Shown in pieces: positions 37,606 through 46,910 of a DNA stretch of 64,000 nt. Origin of the DNA: Pontibacter mangrovi. GTDB taxonomy: Bacteria; Bacteroidota; Bacteroidia; Cytophagales; Hymenobacteraceae. The position numbers and the translations under genes are program-made. Under the pieces are notes generated by a model. The model had not been told where the DNA came from. It saw only the letters and a program-made list of their open reading frames with translations, and did not search any database. Each line of letters begins with the position of its first letter. Position 1 is the first letter of the stretch. The stretch lies in the NCBI RefSeq assembly GCF_006385705.1, contig NZ_VFRQ01000002.1:124001-188000 (forward strand). The letters run 5' to 3'.

Positions 37606-38274
37606 TTATTTGCCTGCCGCCGCGGCCTCCTGTCGCACCTGCTCCAGCGTTTGCGTAAGCTGGTCGTAAGGCTGGTAGCCGCGCGCCACCAGGTATAGCT
37701 TTTCGCCCGCCTGGCACACTACCGCCGGAAACCCGTTTATCCCCCAGTTTTCCACCAACTCAAACTCCCGCCGTGCCTTTTCCAGGTAATTGCTGTCATT
37801 AAACTTCTCCCTGAAACCGTCTTCGTCGGCCCCAAAGGCGCGCACCACGGTCATGTAGGCCTCTACTTCGTTCAGGTCCTTGCCTTCCTCAAAATGCAGT
37901 TTCTGTATGGCCGCCGCCAGCGGCACCTGCAGTTCCGGATACTGCTCTTTAAGTATGGCCATGGCCACAGCGGGCGGTTCCGAATTGGTCAGGTATGTGC
38001 CTTTGTCCAGCACCTCGCGGTGGTAGGTGTCAGTTAGTTTTACGCCGGTTATCTCCTGCAGCCTTGGCTCTACCTGCCTGATGTAATCAGCCATGCCGCT
38101 GATAGGCCGCACATTGTTGCCCCGGATCATGCCGCCGCTCAGCACCTCAAAAGTATAGTCCTGCCGGTGCTCCTCGTACAGCCGCGCTATCACCGGGCTC
38201 ATGCCGTAACACCAGCCGCACAGGGCGTCCTGCACATAGTATAGTTTCTCTATTTTCATATCTCGATAGTTCAT
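37606..38274 (-). CDS. DsbA family thioredoxin-fold protein
   Basis: A 222-residue protein of the DsbA/FrnE group with the redox motif CGWC at residues 19-22, an inserted helical domain, and WGINGFPAVV (cis-proline loop) near residue 180. It has no signal peptide, so it acts in the cytoplasm, probably in disulfide exchange or isomerisation; the substrate is unknown. The start could also be the ATG at 38259 (MKIEKLYY), which removes five residues; both are plausible. Confidence 0.85.
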   Translation of the reverse strand: MNYRDMKIEKLYYVQDALCGWCYGMSPVIARLYEEHRQDYTFEVLSGGMIRGNNVRPISGMADYIRQVEPRLQEITGVKLTDTYHREVLDKGTYLTNSEPPAVAMAILKEQYPELQVPLAAAIQKLHFEEGKDLNEVEAYMTVVRAFGADEDGFREKFNDSNYLEKARREFELVENWGINGFPAVVCQAGEKLYLVARGYQPYDQLTQTLEQVRQEAAAAGK

Positions 38275-38423
38275 TTACCCCTGTTCAACCCTGCAACATT
38301 CTAAATGTTCAACTGCCCTTCTGGTTAAAACTACGCACATATTGGAGCACATTGTTATACCTTTTGCGGAATAGAGCGTAAAAGTATGGTTATATAACTT
38401 TTGTACAACAAACATTCAGGACT

Positions 38424-38873
38424 ATGAAAAAGAACTTAATTACATTTTGTGCCACTGCCTTTGCAGTAGCTGCTCTAACTATCGGAGGCTGCACCACCTC
38501 GGACGGCACCACCACCGAAAGCGAAGGTATGGACACAACCGAGGATGATTATGGTACCACAACCGGAACAACCACCGGTACAACAACGGGTACCACCACC
38601 GGCACAACAACGGGAACAACGACAGGTACGACCACTGGCACAACGACCGGCACCACTACAGGTACCACCACATCCGGCACAACGACGGGCATGACGACTG
38701 GTACTACTACCGGCACCACTACTGGTACAACAACCGGAACTACTACTGGTACGACTACCGGCACGACTACTGGCACTACCACCGGTACAACAACGGGTAC
38801 CACTACCGGCACAACTACCGGCACTACCACAGGAACAACGACGGGCACGACAACAGGCACTACAACCATGTAG
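38424..38873 (+). CDS. lipoprotein with about 26 GTTT tetrapeptide repeats
   Basis: A 149-residue lipoprotein: signal AVAALTIGGC with lipidated Cys23, a short spacer TTSDGTTTESEGMDTTEDD, then from Gly44 about 26 copies of Gly-Thr-Thr-Thr to the last residue, with one inserted Ser and one GMTT unit. The 12-bp DNA units vary mostly at third codon positions, so the peptide pattern is better conserved than the DNA. The Thr-rich tail could be a surface spacer or glycosylation platform, but no function is known. A near-match to the -7 box (TAACTTTTG) lies about 20 bp upstream. Confidence 0.75.
   Translation: MKKNLITFCATAFAVAALTIGGCTTSDGTTTESEGMDTTEDDYGTTTGTTTGTTTGTTTGTTTGTTTGTTTGTTTGTTTGTTTSGTTTGMTTGTTTGTTTGTTTGTTTGTTTGTTTGTTTGTTTGTTTGTTTGTTTGTTTGTTTGTTTM
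38553..38870 (+). repeat. 12-bp coding tandem repeat (GGN ACN ACN ACN)
   Basis: About 26 units encode GTTT. Units differ at wobble positions, for example GGTACAACAACG and GGCACTACCACC. One extra Ser codon interrupts the phase at the protein level without changing the frame. Confidence 0.9.
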
Positions 38874-38962
38874 CCATCTTGACGCCGCACAGTTATATTT
38901 AGGAAAGGCAGGCACCGGCAGGTATTTGCCTTTCCGCTTTTAAACAGCATCCTCTGCCGCCT

Positions 38963-40483
38963 ATGAAGTACCTGGAGCAATACCTGCGAAAAGTTTTTAC
39001 CGTAGACCTTCGGGCGCTTGCCCTGATGCGCATCTGGGTAGCAGGCATTGTGCTGCTGGACCTGGCGATACGGGCCACCGACCTGGAGGCCCATTACTCC
39101 AACATGGGCGTGCTGCCGCTGCACGTGCTGCACCAGCACCTGTGGCTGCCGCAGTTCTTCTCGCTGCACGCGCTTAGCGGCCTTTGGCAGGTGCAGGCGC
39201 TCCTGTTTATACTTGCCGCCGCTTTCGCCATCAGCCTGCTGCTAGGGTATAAGACGCGCTTTTCAACAATAGCTACCTGGCTGCTGCTGCTCTCGCTGCA
39301 AAACCGTAACCCGCTTATAGAGCAGGGCGGCGACGACCTCCTCCGGATGCTGCTTTTCTGGGGTATCTTTCTGCCCTGGGGCAGGTTCTATTCTGCTGAT
39401 GCCGTGCATGCGCGCCAACAAGGCGTGGTTCCGCAGCAAACCTCCTACTTCAGCGCCGCCACCATCGCGTATATTGTGCAGGTGGGGCTGGTATACGTCT
39501 GCACCGCCCTGCTCAAAGACTCCCCCGAATGGCACACCGATGGCACCGCTTTATACTATGCCCTCAGCCTGGACCAGATTCTGATGCCGCTGGGGCGCCT
39601 TATTTACCCTTACCCCGAGCTGCTGCGCATGCTTACCCTTACCACCTGGTATACCGAGCTGCTGCTGCCCTTCCTGCTGCTCATCCCTTTTTACAACAAT
39701 TTCTTCCGGATAGTGGTGGTGCTGGTGCTCACCGGCTTTCATATCGGCATCAGCCTGACACTTTTCGTGGGGCTATTCTACCTCATTAACATTGCCTCAG
39801 TGGCCGGCCTACTGCCTGCTCCCGTTATGGATTGGCTCGACAGGCGCGTGCTGGGCTCCTTCCGAAGGCCAGGGCTGGGGCAGTTCAAAAACATCTTCGG
39901 CAGGCTTAGCAGCCCAGTAAGTATAAAGGTGCAGGTTAACTGGCGAAAGCCGCTCCTGCCCCGGCACCTGCTGGCCCCCATGCGCAACGGCTTGGTGGCG
40001 GCCATGCTGTTTTACTGCCTCTGGTGGAACCTGAGCACCACTAACCTGTCGCTTTACAAGCTCCCCGACAGCAGCCGCTGGTTTGGCTACCTCCTGCGCC
40101 TGGACCAGCACTGGGGAATGTTTGCGCCTGTGGTGTTTAAGGATGATGGCTGGTATGTGCTGGAAGGCTACACAGCGGGCGGCAACCGCATAGACCTGAA
40201 CCAGCAAGGCAAAGAGGTGGATTACACCAAACCGGCTTCTGTGGTGTCGCTGTTCAAGAACGACCGCTGGCGTAAGTACTCTGAGAACTACCTGTTCATC
40301 CACAACGCCTACATGCGGCCATACTATTGCAACTACCTCATGCGCCGCTGGAACGAGGCCCACCCGCAGCACCCCATCCGGCAGTTGGAGGTTGTGTACA
40401 TGAAGGAGCCCTCCCTGCCCGATTATGAACTGGCCGACCCTACCCGCGAGGTGCTTTGCAGCTGCGCCAACCAGCCCGAGTAA
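38963..40483 (+). CDS. HTTM domain-containing membrane protein
   Basis: A 506-residue inner-membrane protein of the HTTM (vitamin K-dependent gamma-carboxylase-like) family. The N-terminal LALMRIWVAGIVLLDLAIRA, LLLSLQNRNPLIEQGGDDLL and MLLFWGIFLPWGRFYS segments are typical of HTTM, with about 8 membrane segments to residue 300 and one more near 350. The C-terminal part (about 370-506) is soluble and contains LDQHWGMFAPV and YVLEGYTAGG. HTTM carboxylation activity in bacteria is not established. It follows the GTTT lipoprotein by 89 bp in the same direction. Confidence 0.85.
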   Translation: MKYLEQYLRKVFTVDLRALALMRIWVAGIVLLDLAIRATDLEAHYSNMGVLPLHVLHQHLWLPQFFSLHALSGLWQVQALLFILAAAFAISLLLGYKTRFSTIATWLLLLSLQNRNPLIEQGGDDLLRMLLFWGIFLPWGRFYSADAVHARQQGVVPQQTSYFSAATIAYIVQVGLVYVCTALLKDSPEWHTDGTALYYALSLDQILMPLGRLIYPYPELLRMLTLTTWYTELLLPFLLLIPFYNNFFRIVVVLVLTGFHIGISLTLFVGLFYLINIASVAGLLPAPVMDWLDRRVLGSFRRPGLGQFKNIFGRLSSPVSIKVQVNWRKPLLPRHLLAPMRNGLVAAMLFYCLWWNLSTTNLSLYKLPDSSRWFGYLLRLDQHWGMFAPVVFKDDGWYVLEGYTAGGNRIDLNQQGKEVDYTKPASVVSLFKNDRWRKYSENYLFIHNAYMRPYYCNYLMRRWNEAHPQHPIRQLEVVYMKEPSLPDYELADPTREVLCSCANQPE

Positions 40484-40547
40484 ACACCGCTACCACTTAT
40501 TTTGATTTCTTCCGTAAAAGATACCTTAATCAACAAAAACGGAAACT

Positions 40548-40769
40548 ATGAAAAGTAAATATGCATTTGTGATGGCCACCGCCATGATGGCCGCCACAGC
40601 CTTTACGAGCTGCAGCAACGAGAACACTACCGGCGTAGACACCGACGGCGCCACCCAGGCAGAGGACATGGACAACAGCACCCGCATGGACGAAGTAACA
40701 GCCGACACCATGAACAACGCCGGCAGCGGAACCATGGGCGACACCATCAGCACCGACATGAATCAATAA
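40548..40769 (+). CDS. small acidic lipoprotein, function unknown
   Basis: A 73-residue protein with lipobox AFTSC (Cys22) and a mature tail of about 50 residues rich in Asp, Thr, Met and Asn (DTDGATQAEDMDNSTRMDEV). No domain was recognised; it looks disordered. It lies 64 bp after the HTTM gene, possibly in its transcript. Confidence 0.65.
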   Translation: MKSKYAFVMATAMMAATAFTSCSNENTTGVDTDGATQAEDMDNSTRMDEVTADTMNNAGSGTMGDTISTDMNQ

Positions 40770-40931
40770 TACCAATATCAGTTAGTTCGTGCGCAGTGCC
40801 TTTACAGATTTACAGGCTGATTCCCCTCCTTGGAGGGGCTAGGGGCGGGTTTTAGGCTGTTGGCAAACTTTGGAGCCAATCCATGCGCAATAATCAATCA
40901 AGATTAGTATACAGAGTATTTTATACTTTAG

Positions 40932-40974
40932 AACAGCAAAGGCAGGCACCACTAAGCGCCTGCCTTTGCTGTTT
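40932..40974 (+). terminator. terminator hairpin between convergent genes
   Basis: AACAGCAAAGGCAGGC and GCCTGCCTTTGCTGTT form a stem of about 15 bp followed on the plus strand by TTCTTTTTT. It can end transcription from 40769, and in a weaker way from the minus-strand gene that stops at 40991. Confidence 0.78.
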
Positions 40975-40990
40975 CTTTTTTGCTGATGTG

Positions 40991-41452
40991 CTATACTTCT
41001 TCTCCGGCTTCTTCGTCGCCGCTGAGGGCATAGCCTACGGCTGCCGCCACCATACCTCCCAACAGGTAGTAGCCTATCGTCATGGCTTGAGTTTGTGAGG
41101 TGCGGTTGCTTGGCTCCTTGCCCAAGCCTAAGGGCCCGGGCAGCAGCACGGCTCCGGCTCCGGCAGCCGCGCCCAGCACAGCTCCCCGCCACCAGGCGTC
41201 CTTGCCCGTGCCGGCCAGGCTATAGTATACCGAGTTCGACAGGATATCGCCTACCAGCGACCAGTTGTGCAGTTCCCCTTTATCCTGCGGGGGCTCCTCT
41301 CCCGACATTTTCATTAGCTTGGAGATGGCACGCATCCCCAGCACATCCATGCGTGGGGCATCGGGCACCAGGCGGCGCACCGTTTCGTGCACCAGCGTCA
41401 GGACGCAGGCCCCTGCCAGTCCGCCCGCCACTGCTTTTATTGCGTTGTTCAT
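40991..41452 (-). CDS. small membrane protein, function unknown
   Basis: A 153-residue protein with Gly/Ala-rich hydrophobic stretches at the N-terminus (AVAGGLAGACVLTLVHETVR), the middle (GAVLGAAAGAGAVLLPGPLG) and near the C-terminus (YYLLGGMVAAAVGYAL), suggesting three membrane segments. The middle polar part has MDVLGMRAISKLMKMSGEEP. No family was recognised. The ATG at 41452 fits the first membrane segment. Convergent with the small lipoprotein at 40548. Confidence 0.7.
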   Translation of the reverse strand: MNNAIKAVAGGLAGACVLTLVHETVRRLVPDAPRMDVLGMRAISKLMKMSGEEPPQDKGELHNWSLVGDILSNSVYYSLAGTGKDAWWRGAVLGAAAGAGAVLLPGPLGLGKEPSNRTSQTQAMTIGYYLLGGMVAAAVGYALSGDEEAGEEV

Positions 41453-41518
41453 AGTCTTATCTGTTTATATTGCCTGCTTCAGGCTTTTTACAAGTATAGG
41501 GGCTTTGCCGGCTTAAGG

Positions 41519-42604
41519 TTACGTTACCACGCGCAGCACATCGGCCCAAACGGCATCTTCCCCTTCCTTGCGCTCGTCTGTGGGGCTATCGAACACCACC
41601 AGCACATGGTGCTCGTCCAGCACGGCCAGGCCCTCGGCTTTGTCTTTTCGGCTGTTCTCGCCGGTGCCGTGGGGCACCTCCTGCAGGCGCTCCAGTTCCT
41701 TGTTGTGCACCATCTGCTCCTGCTTCCCTACCGCGTTGGGCCAGCGGTAAATGGCTATTACGCCGTCCAGGTCCATGGTGGGGCCTGCCAGCAAGTATAA
41801 GTCTTTGCCAAAGAAGCGAAGCTCCCGGATGCCTTTGCCGCGCAGGTTCAGGAAGTGCTTTTTGTAAGGCTTGCCATTCTCCAGCTTCTTCAGGTGCAGC
41901 TGCCCCTCCTTGTCCTCTTCGGCCTCCACCTCCAGCACCATGGCCCAGCCGCGCAGCACCGGCCCGCGCAAACCTATAAAGATACGCTCGCCATGTATGG
42001 CCAGGCCTTCCACATCAAAGCCGTTATCCTTGCCGGGGATGCTCATAAAAGGACCGATGTGCTCGTCGTGGGCGAGTAGCTCGGTCAGGATGCTGCTGTG
42101 GCTATCGCCGTGCAGTTGCGCTGCCCTTAAGGTATGGCCTGCCCTATCGGGGTTCTCCACCTCACGGTATAAAGTATAAAGGCCGGTGCCGGCATCCTGC
42201 AGGATGGGGATGCGTGCCAGGAGGTAGCGGTTCGGGTCGTTCTTTACGTGCGCCAGCCGTTTCATCTGCTTTGTCACCGACTGGTGGCGCTTGGGTTTGC
42301 TGCGTTTCAGGCTGTGCGAGCCCATGATCCAGAGGTAGTGGTTGGCCATGCCCATGCCCTCGATGTCTATCTCGCTGTCCCCTTTGGCTGGCAGATCGAT
42401 AAACTTCTCCAGGTCGAAAGACTGGTGGTCGCCATAGGAGCCGTCGGGCTGCAGGGTAAGGCGCTCAATGGTGGTGCGCTCATCGCAGCTGAGCCACAGG
42501 TTGTTGCCTGTACAAAGTACCGTGGAGAGCCCGTCGCGCACATGGTCGCCGCCCGGGCTCAGGCTCAGGGCAGGGTCAAACTGAAGTATAACCTTCTTTT
42601 TCAT
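41519..42604 (-). CDS. DUF3616 domain-containing protein
   Basis: A 361-residue protein matching DUF3616: it begins [20 protein letters not shown], has [20 protein letters not shown] near residue 85, [20 protein letters not shown] near 190, and an end [20 protein letters not shown]. The pattern is that of a beta-propeller-like protein related to phytase/esterase-like folds. No signal peptide is seen. A longer frame to 42796 was rejected because it runs through the msrA gene and a different composition. Function unknown. Confidence 0.82.
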   Translation of the reverse strand: MKKKVILQFDPALSLSPGGDHVRDGLSTVLCTGNNLWLSCDERTTIERLTLQPDGSYGDHQSFDLEKFIDLPAKGDSEIDIEGMGMANHYLWIMGSHSLKRSKPKRHQSVTKQMKRLAHVKNDPNRYLLARIPILQDAGTGLYTLYREVENPDRAGHTLRAAQLHGDSHSSILTELLAHDEHIGPFMSIPGKDNGFDVEGLAIHGERIFIGLRGPVLRGWAMVLEVEAEEDKEGQLHLKKLENGKPYKKHFLNLRGKGIRELRFFGKDLYLLAGPTMDLDGVIAIYRWPNAVGKQEQMVHNKELERLQEVPHGTGENSRKDKAEGLAVLDEHHVLVVFDSPTDERKEGEDAVWADVLRVVT

Positions 42605-42692
42605 TCTGCAGTTTTTAGATAGTAGGTATGGCTGTGTACGAGCCCTTACCTCCGTATGTAACGCAAACACTACAAATAACCATTCAGGAAGT

Positions 42693-43193
42693 ATGGAATC
42701 ATCAGAGAAAAACCAATTAGAGAAGGCCACCTTTGGCGCCGGGTGCTTCTGGGGCATAGAAGAAGCCTTTCGGAACACGCCGGGCGTAATAGGCACAGAG
42801 GTGGGCTACATGGGCGGCCACACGTCGAACCCCACTTATGAGGACGTCTGCTCCGGCCGCACCGGCCATGCCGAAGTGGTACAGGTCAGGTTCGACCCGA
42901 AGCAGGTAAGCTACGATCAGCTGCTGCAGGTATTCTGGCAGGCCCACGACCCCACGCAGTTTCACCGGCAAGGGCCGGACGTTGGCTCGCAGTACCGCTC
43001 GGTGGTGTTTTTCCACGATAACGAGCAGCGCCTGATGGCCGAAACCACGAAAGAGAACTGGCAGCAGTCGCCGGAGTTTAGCGGGCGGCAGATTGTAACC
43101 GAGATCGTGCCTGCCGATACGTTTTATAGGGCAGAGGAGCACCACCAGCATTACCTCCTGAAGCATGGGCAATCGTCCCGCCGTGCTTCTTAG
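42693..43193 (+). CDS. msrA: peptide-methionine (S)-S-oxide reductase
   Basis: A 166-residue MsrA that reduces methionine-S-sulfoxide in proteins. [12 protein letters not shown] near the N-terminus contains the catalytic Cys18 in the GCFWG motif; [20 protein letters not shown] and GHAEVVQV follow, with [18 protein letters not shown] in the middle. The C-terminus lacks the resolving cysteines of E. coli MsrA, so it probably recycles directly with thioredoxin or through Cys53 in EDVCSG. It is divergent from DUF3616, with 88 bp between them. Confidence 0.95.
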   Translation: MESSEKNQLEKATFGAGCFWGIEEAFRNTPGVIGTEVGYMGGHTSNPTYEDVCSGRTGHAEVVQVRFDPKQVSYDQLLQVFWQAHDPTQFHRQGPDVGSQYRSVVFFHDNEQRLMAETTKENWQQSPEFSGRQIVTEIVPADTFYRAEEHHQHYLLKHGQSSRRAS

Positions 43194-43217
43194 CCCGTTT
43201 CCTACTTTCTGCGGCAT

Positions 43218-43253
43218 AAAAAAGCCGGCCTCCTGAATCAGGAAGCCGGCTTT
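43218..43253. terminator. terminator between msrA and the next gene
   Basis: AAAAAGCCGGCCTCCTGA and TCAGGAAGCCGGCTTTA form a long stem with one bulge. It lies between two convergent genes and can serve both. Confidence 0.88.
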
Positions 43254-43273
43254 ATTGCCCTCAGGCCTTCAGC

Positions 43274-43777
43274 TTACTTTACGCGAGCGTTTGTGCCGGA
43301 AGATGAGCCAGAGCGGCTAGCAGTCATGTTACCAGATGAGTTGCTGGAGCTACTGCTTTGCTGGTGCTTGGCATTGGCCTCGTGCATGGCATTTTTGGCA
43401 GTAGATGCAGCCGAGCTGATCTGGTTCTTAATCTTGTTTTTGTTTTTCTGGCTTAAGGCCACCCATCCTGCGCCCAGCGCTAAAACGGCACCGCCTACCA
43501 TGGCTTTCTGCTTCGTGCTCATGTTGCTGATAGTGGAGGCCGCAGAGCTACCGAAATTCGACAGTTTGTCCTGAATGTTCTTCATGCCGCCCTGTCCGGT
43601 AGTGGCCTGCTGGTTGCTGCGGCCCTGCATGTTCTGGCTGCTGTTGCTCTTGTTTGAAGAGGATGTGCTGCCAGTTGTAGCATTTGTGCTGCTCTGCGTG
43701 CCGCTAGATGGTGTTGTATTGGATTTAGCCTGCGCTTGTGTTTGCGTGGTTGTGCTATTATTCTTGTTTGTTTCCAT
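43274..43777 (-). CDS. low-complexity Ser/Thr/Asn-rich protein with one membrane segment
   Basis: A 167-residue protein. Residues 1-65 are a Thr/Ser/Asn/Gln-rich low-complexity region, residues 65-90 hold KNIQDKLSNFGSSAASTISN, then comes MVGGAVLALGAGWVALSQ as a likely membrane segment, and the tail is Lys/Ser-rich. No family was recognised; the middle is loosely like small stress-related DUF proteins. Function unknown. Confidence 0.6.
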   Translation of the reverse strand: METNKNNSTTTQTQAQAKSNTTPSSGTQSSTNATTGSTSSSNKSNSSQNMQGRSNQQATTGQGGMKNIQDKLSNFGSSAASTISNMSTKQKAMVGGAVLALGAGWVALSQKNKNKIKNQISSAASTAKNAMHEANAKHQQSSSSSNSSGNMTASRSGSSSGTNARVK

Positions 43778-44012
43778 GGGTCTAGTTTTTATGTCTAATT
43801 TAAAAATGATACAATTTAGACCGTGCCTTCACAGCCTTGCATGCAGGGCGATCAGCAAAGTCTTAGGTATATTTTATCGTTAAATCCAGAGCTTAGTTGC
43901 ATTAAGTGCTATATTTTTACGCTAAAACGGGTTTGCCTAACTTATTTGCACCTTTCGCCCCAGGTCTTGGCGCTTACACAAACAAGTACAAAAAACACAA
44001 AAGCCGGATTTT

Positions 44013-45284
44013 TTACCTGTTGGCTTGAAGCCCCTCTAGCTGCACCAGGTACTCCTGTATTTCCTCCCACTCCTTCTGATCGTCCTCGTCCTGCGCTGCC
44101 GGGGCTTTGGCCTGTGCAAAAAAAGACAACATGTGCTGCTGCAGCGGAGGCCTTACCTGCTCAAAATCCGATTTCGCCAGTTTCTTCAACAGCTTGTGGT
44201 ACGTTTCGTCGGTAAGCGGGTAAGCATCTGGGTGTGAAGGCTTGCCTGTGTCCAGCTCAATGTTGTGCAACTGCGGCGCGTTAGGCCGTAGCTGCTTTAC
44301 CTGTGCAGTGTAGTTATCCACCGTCACGTTGAAGCTGTTTAGGTACAGCTCTTCGGCAGCCGGTGGTGGCGGCACAAAAGCCAGCGGGCGCAACGGCCCC
44401 ACCTTGGGCAGCACGCGCAGCACCCAGGCCACGGCACGCGCAAAAAAGTGCGGGCGCTCATACTCCTGCCCCCACTGCGCATGGTAGCTGGCCCTGCTCA
44501 TGCGGTATACAAACTTGCGGCGGGTCATGCTGGCGTCCTCCTCCTGGATTTTGCTTTTCTTGGCCTGCCAGGCCGCCTTCGTCAGCTCCGGAAACAGCCC
44601 CCGGATAGTATAGCGGTAGCTCCCGATAGCCAACTTCAGGCTCGTGAACACATCCTGCAGCTCCAGGCCATAGGTTTCCAGAAATGCCTCCTCCAGCAGC
44701 TCCTCTGCCACCTCAAAGCCTATAAAATCCTGGTAGGCCTCCGGGGCGTAGCTGCCTCGGGCCACCTGCAGCACATCAAAGCCAAATTCTGTTTTTACAT
44801 GCGATATGGCATCATCGGCGTAGGTTACGGTGTCGCCGTACTCCTGCCTGACCTTAGGGTAAACCAATGGCACTGCCCGGTTTGTGCCGATGGGATGGCC
44901 GTATGTGTCGGAGTAGAAGTGCGCCATGGCACCCAGCGCAAACCCGAGTTCCTCTACCGTATCAGCGTGTCGCAGCAGGCTCTCTACAAAGTCGCCGCTG
45001 CGCACGTAGTGGGTAAGGTCTGTAAAAAACGTGTTGCCGAAAGGATAGTAGCCCATGTCCTGCACAATGGAGCCGCCGTAGGCATAGGCGTGCGCCTTTT
45101 TCAGGTCGGCCTCAGAGGCGTAGGGGTAGCGGCGCTGCAACAGCGGCTTCAGGCTGGTTTCCCAGGAGGCGTCTATCACGGCCTGGTGCGTCAGCACGCC
45201 GTAGGCTTTTGCAGGAGAGGTGGGCACCAGGGCAAGTGCCAACAAAGCCAGCCACAGCGACCAGCTATATATGCTCTGTTTCAT
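44013..45284 (-). CDS. exported zinc-dependent phospholipase C-like protein
   Basis: A 423-residue protein with signal peptide residues 1-25 ending PAKA. The conserved GVLTHQAVIDASW, then LTHYVRSGDF and GFALGAMAHFYSDTYGHPIG with clustered His and Asp, match the zinc-dependent phospholipase C / S1-P1-like fold. The C-terminal 100 residues are a poorly conserved extension. It is probably periplasmic or outer-membrane-associated; the substrate is inferred. An upstream TTG extension to 45323 is not needed. It overlaps nothing and lies 39 bp downstream of the PAP2 gene, likely in one operon. Confidence 0.78.
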   Translation of the reverse strand: MKQSIYSWSLWLALLALALVPTSPAKAYGVLTHQAVIDASWETSLKPLLQRRYPYASEADLKKAHAYAYGGSIVQDMGYYPFGNTFFTDLTHYVRSGDFVESLLRHADTVEELGFALGAMAHFYSDTYGHPIGTNRAVPLVYPKVRQEYGDTVTYADDAISHVKTEFGFDVLQVARGSYAPEAYQDFIGFEVAEELLEEAFLETYGLELQDVFTSLKLAIGSYRYTIRGLFPELTKAAWQAKKSKIQEEDASMTRRKFVYRMSRASYHAQWGQEYERPHFFARAVAWVLRVLPKVGPLRPLAFVPPPPAAEELYLNSFNVTVDNYTAQVKQLRPNAPQLHNIELDTGKPSHPDAYPLTDETYHKLLKKLAKSDFEQVRPPLQQHMLSFFAQAKAPAAQDEDDQKEWEEIQEYLVQLEGLQANR

Positions 45285-45323
45285 ACCTCCCTGATACGGA
45301 GATACAGCTAAAAAGTAGGCCAA

Positions 45324-46115
45324 CTACCGTCGCTCGCGCTCCCTCGCCCTATGGTACTGGGCTACCTCTACGATGCTAGCCCCAACCAGCAGCCACAGCA
45401 CGCCCAGCAGGTACCCTGCCAGCACATCCGACAGGTAATGCACCCCCAGGTAGATGCGGCTAAAGCCCACCAGCAGGATAAACAGCAGCGCTGCCCAAAC
45501 CAGCAGTTGCCGCTGCCAGGCAACATTTAGGTGCCGATACAGCAGGTAAGCCAGCATGCCATACAGCGCCATGGCCGTGGTAGCGTGCCCGCTCGGGAAA
45601 GAAAAATGGTCTACGACATAGTAGGCAAAATCAGCGCCGGGGCGGTTGCGACTGATGATCTTCTTGCCATACTGCACCACCAGCCCCACGCCGCCCATCA
45701 CAAGCCAGAAAGCCACCAAGCCCACCCACCGCCTGCGCAGCAAAAGCAGAAGGGAGGCAAGCGCGCCCACTATGAAAACCGCCAACCTGTCGCCGAGCCA
45801 GGAGATCGTATAAAGCACCTGGCTTAGCCACTCCGTCCGTACACTGAAAAGCATCTCGGTAAAGTGCTTGTCCACCGTCACGATCCACTCCGACTCCACC
45901 ACGCTTTCGGTTAGGTTAGAGAGCAGCGCCACGTTTACCGCGCCGGCCAGCAGCACCAGGGTTAGCGGGAGCCCAATAAAATAGTTCGGGTCGAACCGCG
46001 CTACCACAAAAGAGATCAGTTTGGGGTAGCGCTGCAACAGGCGCTGCACAGCAGGTTGGCGCAGCACCTCGCTGGTTATACTTCTTACCTTGTCTATAAG
46101 TATGTTTTTTTTCAT
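45324..46115 (-). CDS. PAP2 family phosphatase
   Basis: A 263-residue inner-membrane phosphatase with about six membrane segments. The three PAP2 motifs are clear: KKIISRNRP, FPSGHATT and SRIYLGVHYLSDV, supplying the catalytic His and the phosphate-binding residues. Family members dephosphorylate undecaprenyl pyrophosphate, phosphatidylglycerol phosphate or phosphatidic acid; which applies is not known. The ATG at 46115 gives a normal basic N-terminus; the frame extends to 46229, but that part is unlike the family. The neighbouring phospholipase C-like gene suggests lipid turnover. Confidence 0.9.
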   Translation of the reverse strand: MKKNILIDKVRSITSEVLRQPAVQRLLQRYPKLISFVVARFDPNYFIGLPLTLVLLAGAVNVALLSNLTESVVESEWIVTVDKHFTEMLFSVRTEWLSQVLYTISWLGDRLAVFIVGALASLLLLLRRRWVGLVAFWLVMGGVGLVVQYGKKIISRNRPGADFAYYVVDHFSFPSGHATTAMALYGMLAYLLYRHLNVAWQRQLLVWAALLFILLVGFSRIYLGVHYLSDVLAGYLLGVLWLLVGASIVEVAQYHRARERERR

Positions 46116-46254
46116 AAGCACGACCTGATGAGCATATACGCAGCCCGTATCCTTTGTTTTACTTTTTCCGGTCTTAGCCTGCAATTGCCACACCTCCACC
46201 CTAAAAACAAGGTCTTCCACAACATTCACGGCCTAAATAAAGTACATATTTACT

Positions 46255-46815
46255 ATGAAGGAGCGAGACAATGTGTTTGATAAGATCATGCTGGTGCTGG
46301 GGGCGCTCCTGCTGGTATTGTTCTGGGCGCGGTTCCCGGCCCTACCCACTGCCGAGGAACATTACTTTACCACTTATACTTCTGCCGGGCCCAACATCGC
46401 TCATACTTCCAAATGGACCTACATGAAGCCTGACAAGGCGCTTTCGCCGCGCCAGGTAGTAAGCATACAGCTGCGCGCCCTGCAGCAGAACGACCCTGCC
46501 GACAGCGGCGTGATCACCTTGTTCAACTTCTCCTCGCCCACCAACCGCATGCACCTCGGCTCCCTCAACCATTTCCGGCTGATGGTGCGCGAGCCTGCCT
46601 ACAGTACCATCATCAACTTTAAAAGTTACAAAACAGGGCAGCTTGTGGTGGATGGCAAGCATGCGTACCAACTGGCGGTGCTGGAAGGCAAAGACGGACA
46701 GCAGCAGGCCTTCATGTTTATACTTACCAAGCAGCGCAAAGGCTCCTACAAAGGCTGCTGGATGGTGGAGGGCGTGGCCCGCATGGAAGAAGCCCCCATG
46801 ACCAGCCGCCTGTAA
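46255..46815 (+). CDS. DUF4864-like protein
   Basis: A 186-residue protein with one N-terminal membrane segment (IMLVLGALLLVLFWARF). The soluble part has VVSIQLRALQQNDPADSGVI, TLFNFSSPTNRMHLGSLNHF and RLMVREPAYSTII, with a final KGCWMVEGVARM; the order of motifs fits DUF4864 (a cystatin/NTF2-like domain). Function unknown. It is divergent from the PAP2 gene. Confidence 0.7.
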   Translation: MKERDNVFDKIMLVLGALLLVLFWARFPALPTAEEHYFTTYTSAGPNIAHTSKWTYMKPDKALSPRQVVSIQLRALQQNDPADSGVITLFNFSSPTNRMHLGSLNHFRLMVREPAYSTIINFKSYKTGQLVVDGKHAYQLAVLEGKDGQQQAFMFILTKQRKGSYKGCWMVEGVARMEEAPMTSRL

Positions 46816-46910
46816 AACCCTTTTCCTGAGCCGCTCTTTATACTTTGGCACTGCCTGTTGCACCACCACTGGCTAGTTTGCCGTATCTTAGGCTGTAAAA
46901 CCAGATTCAG

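Noticed and set aside
38475..39169. Long minus-strand frames opposite the GTTT repeat (VVP and Cys/Gly-rich repeats)
   Set aside because: They are caused by the regular 12-bp repeat having no stops in any frame.
42605..42796. N-terminal extension of the DUF3616 gene to 42796
   Set aside because: The extension passes through the intergenic region and the start of msrA; the family begins at the ATG at 42604.
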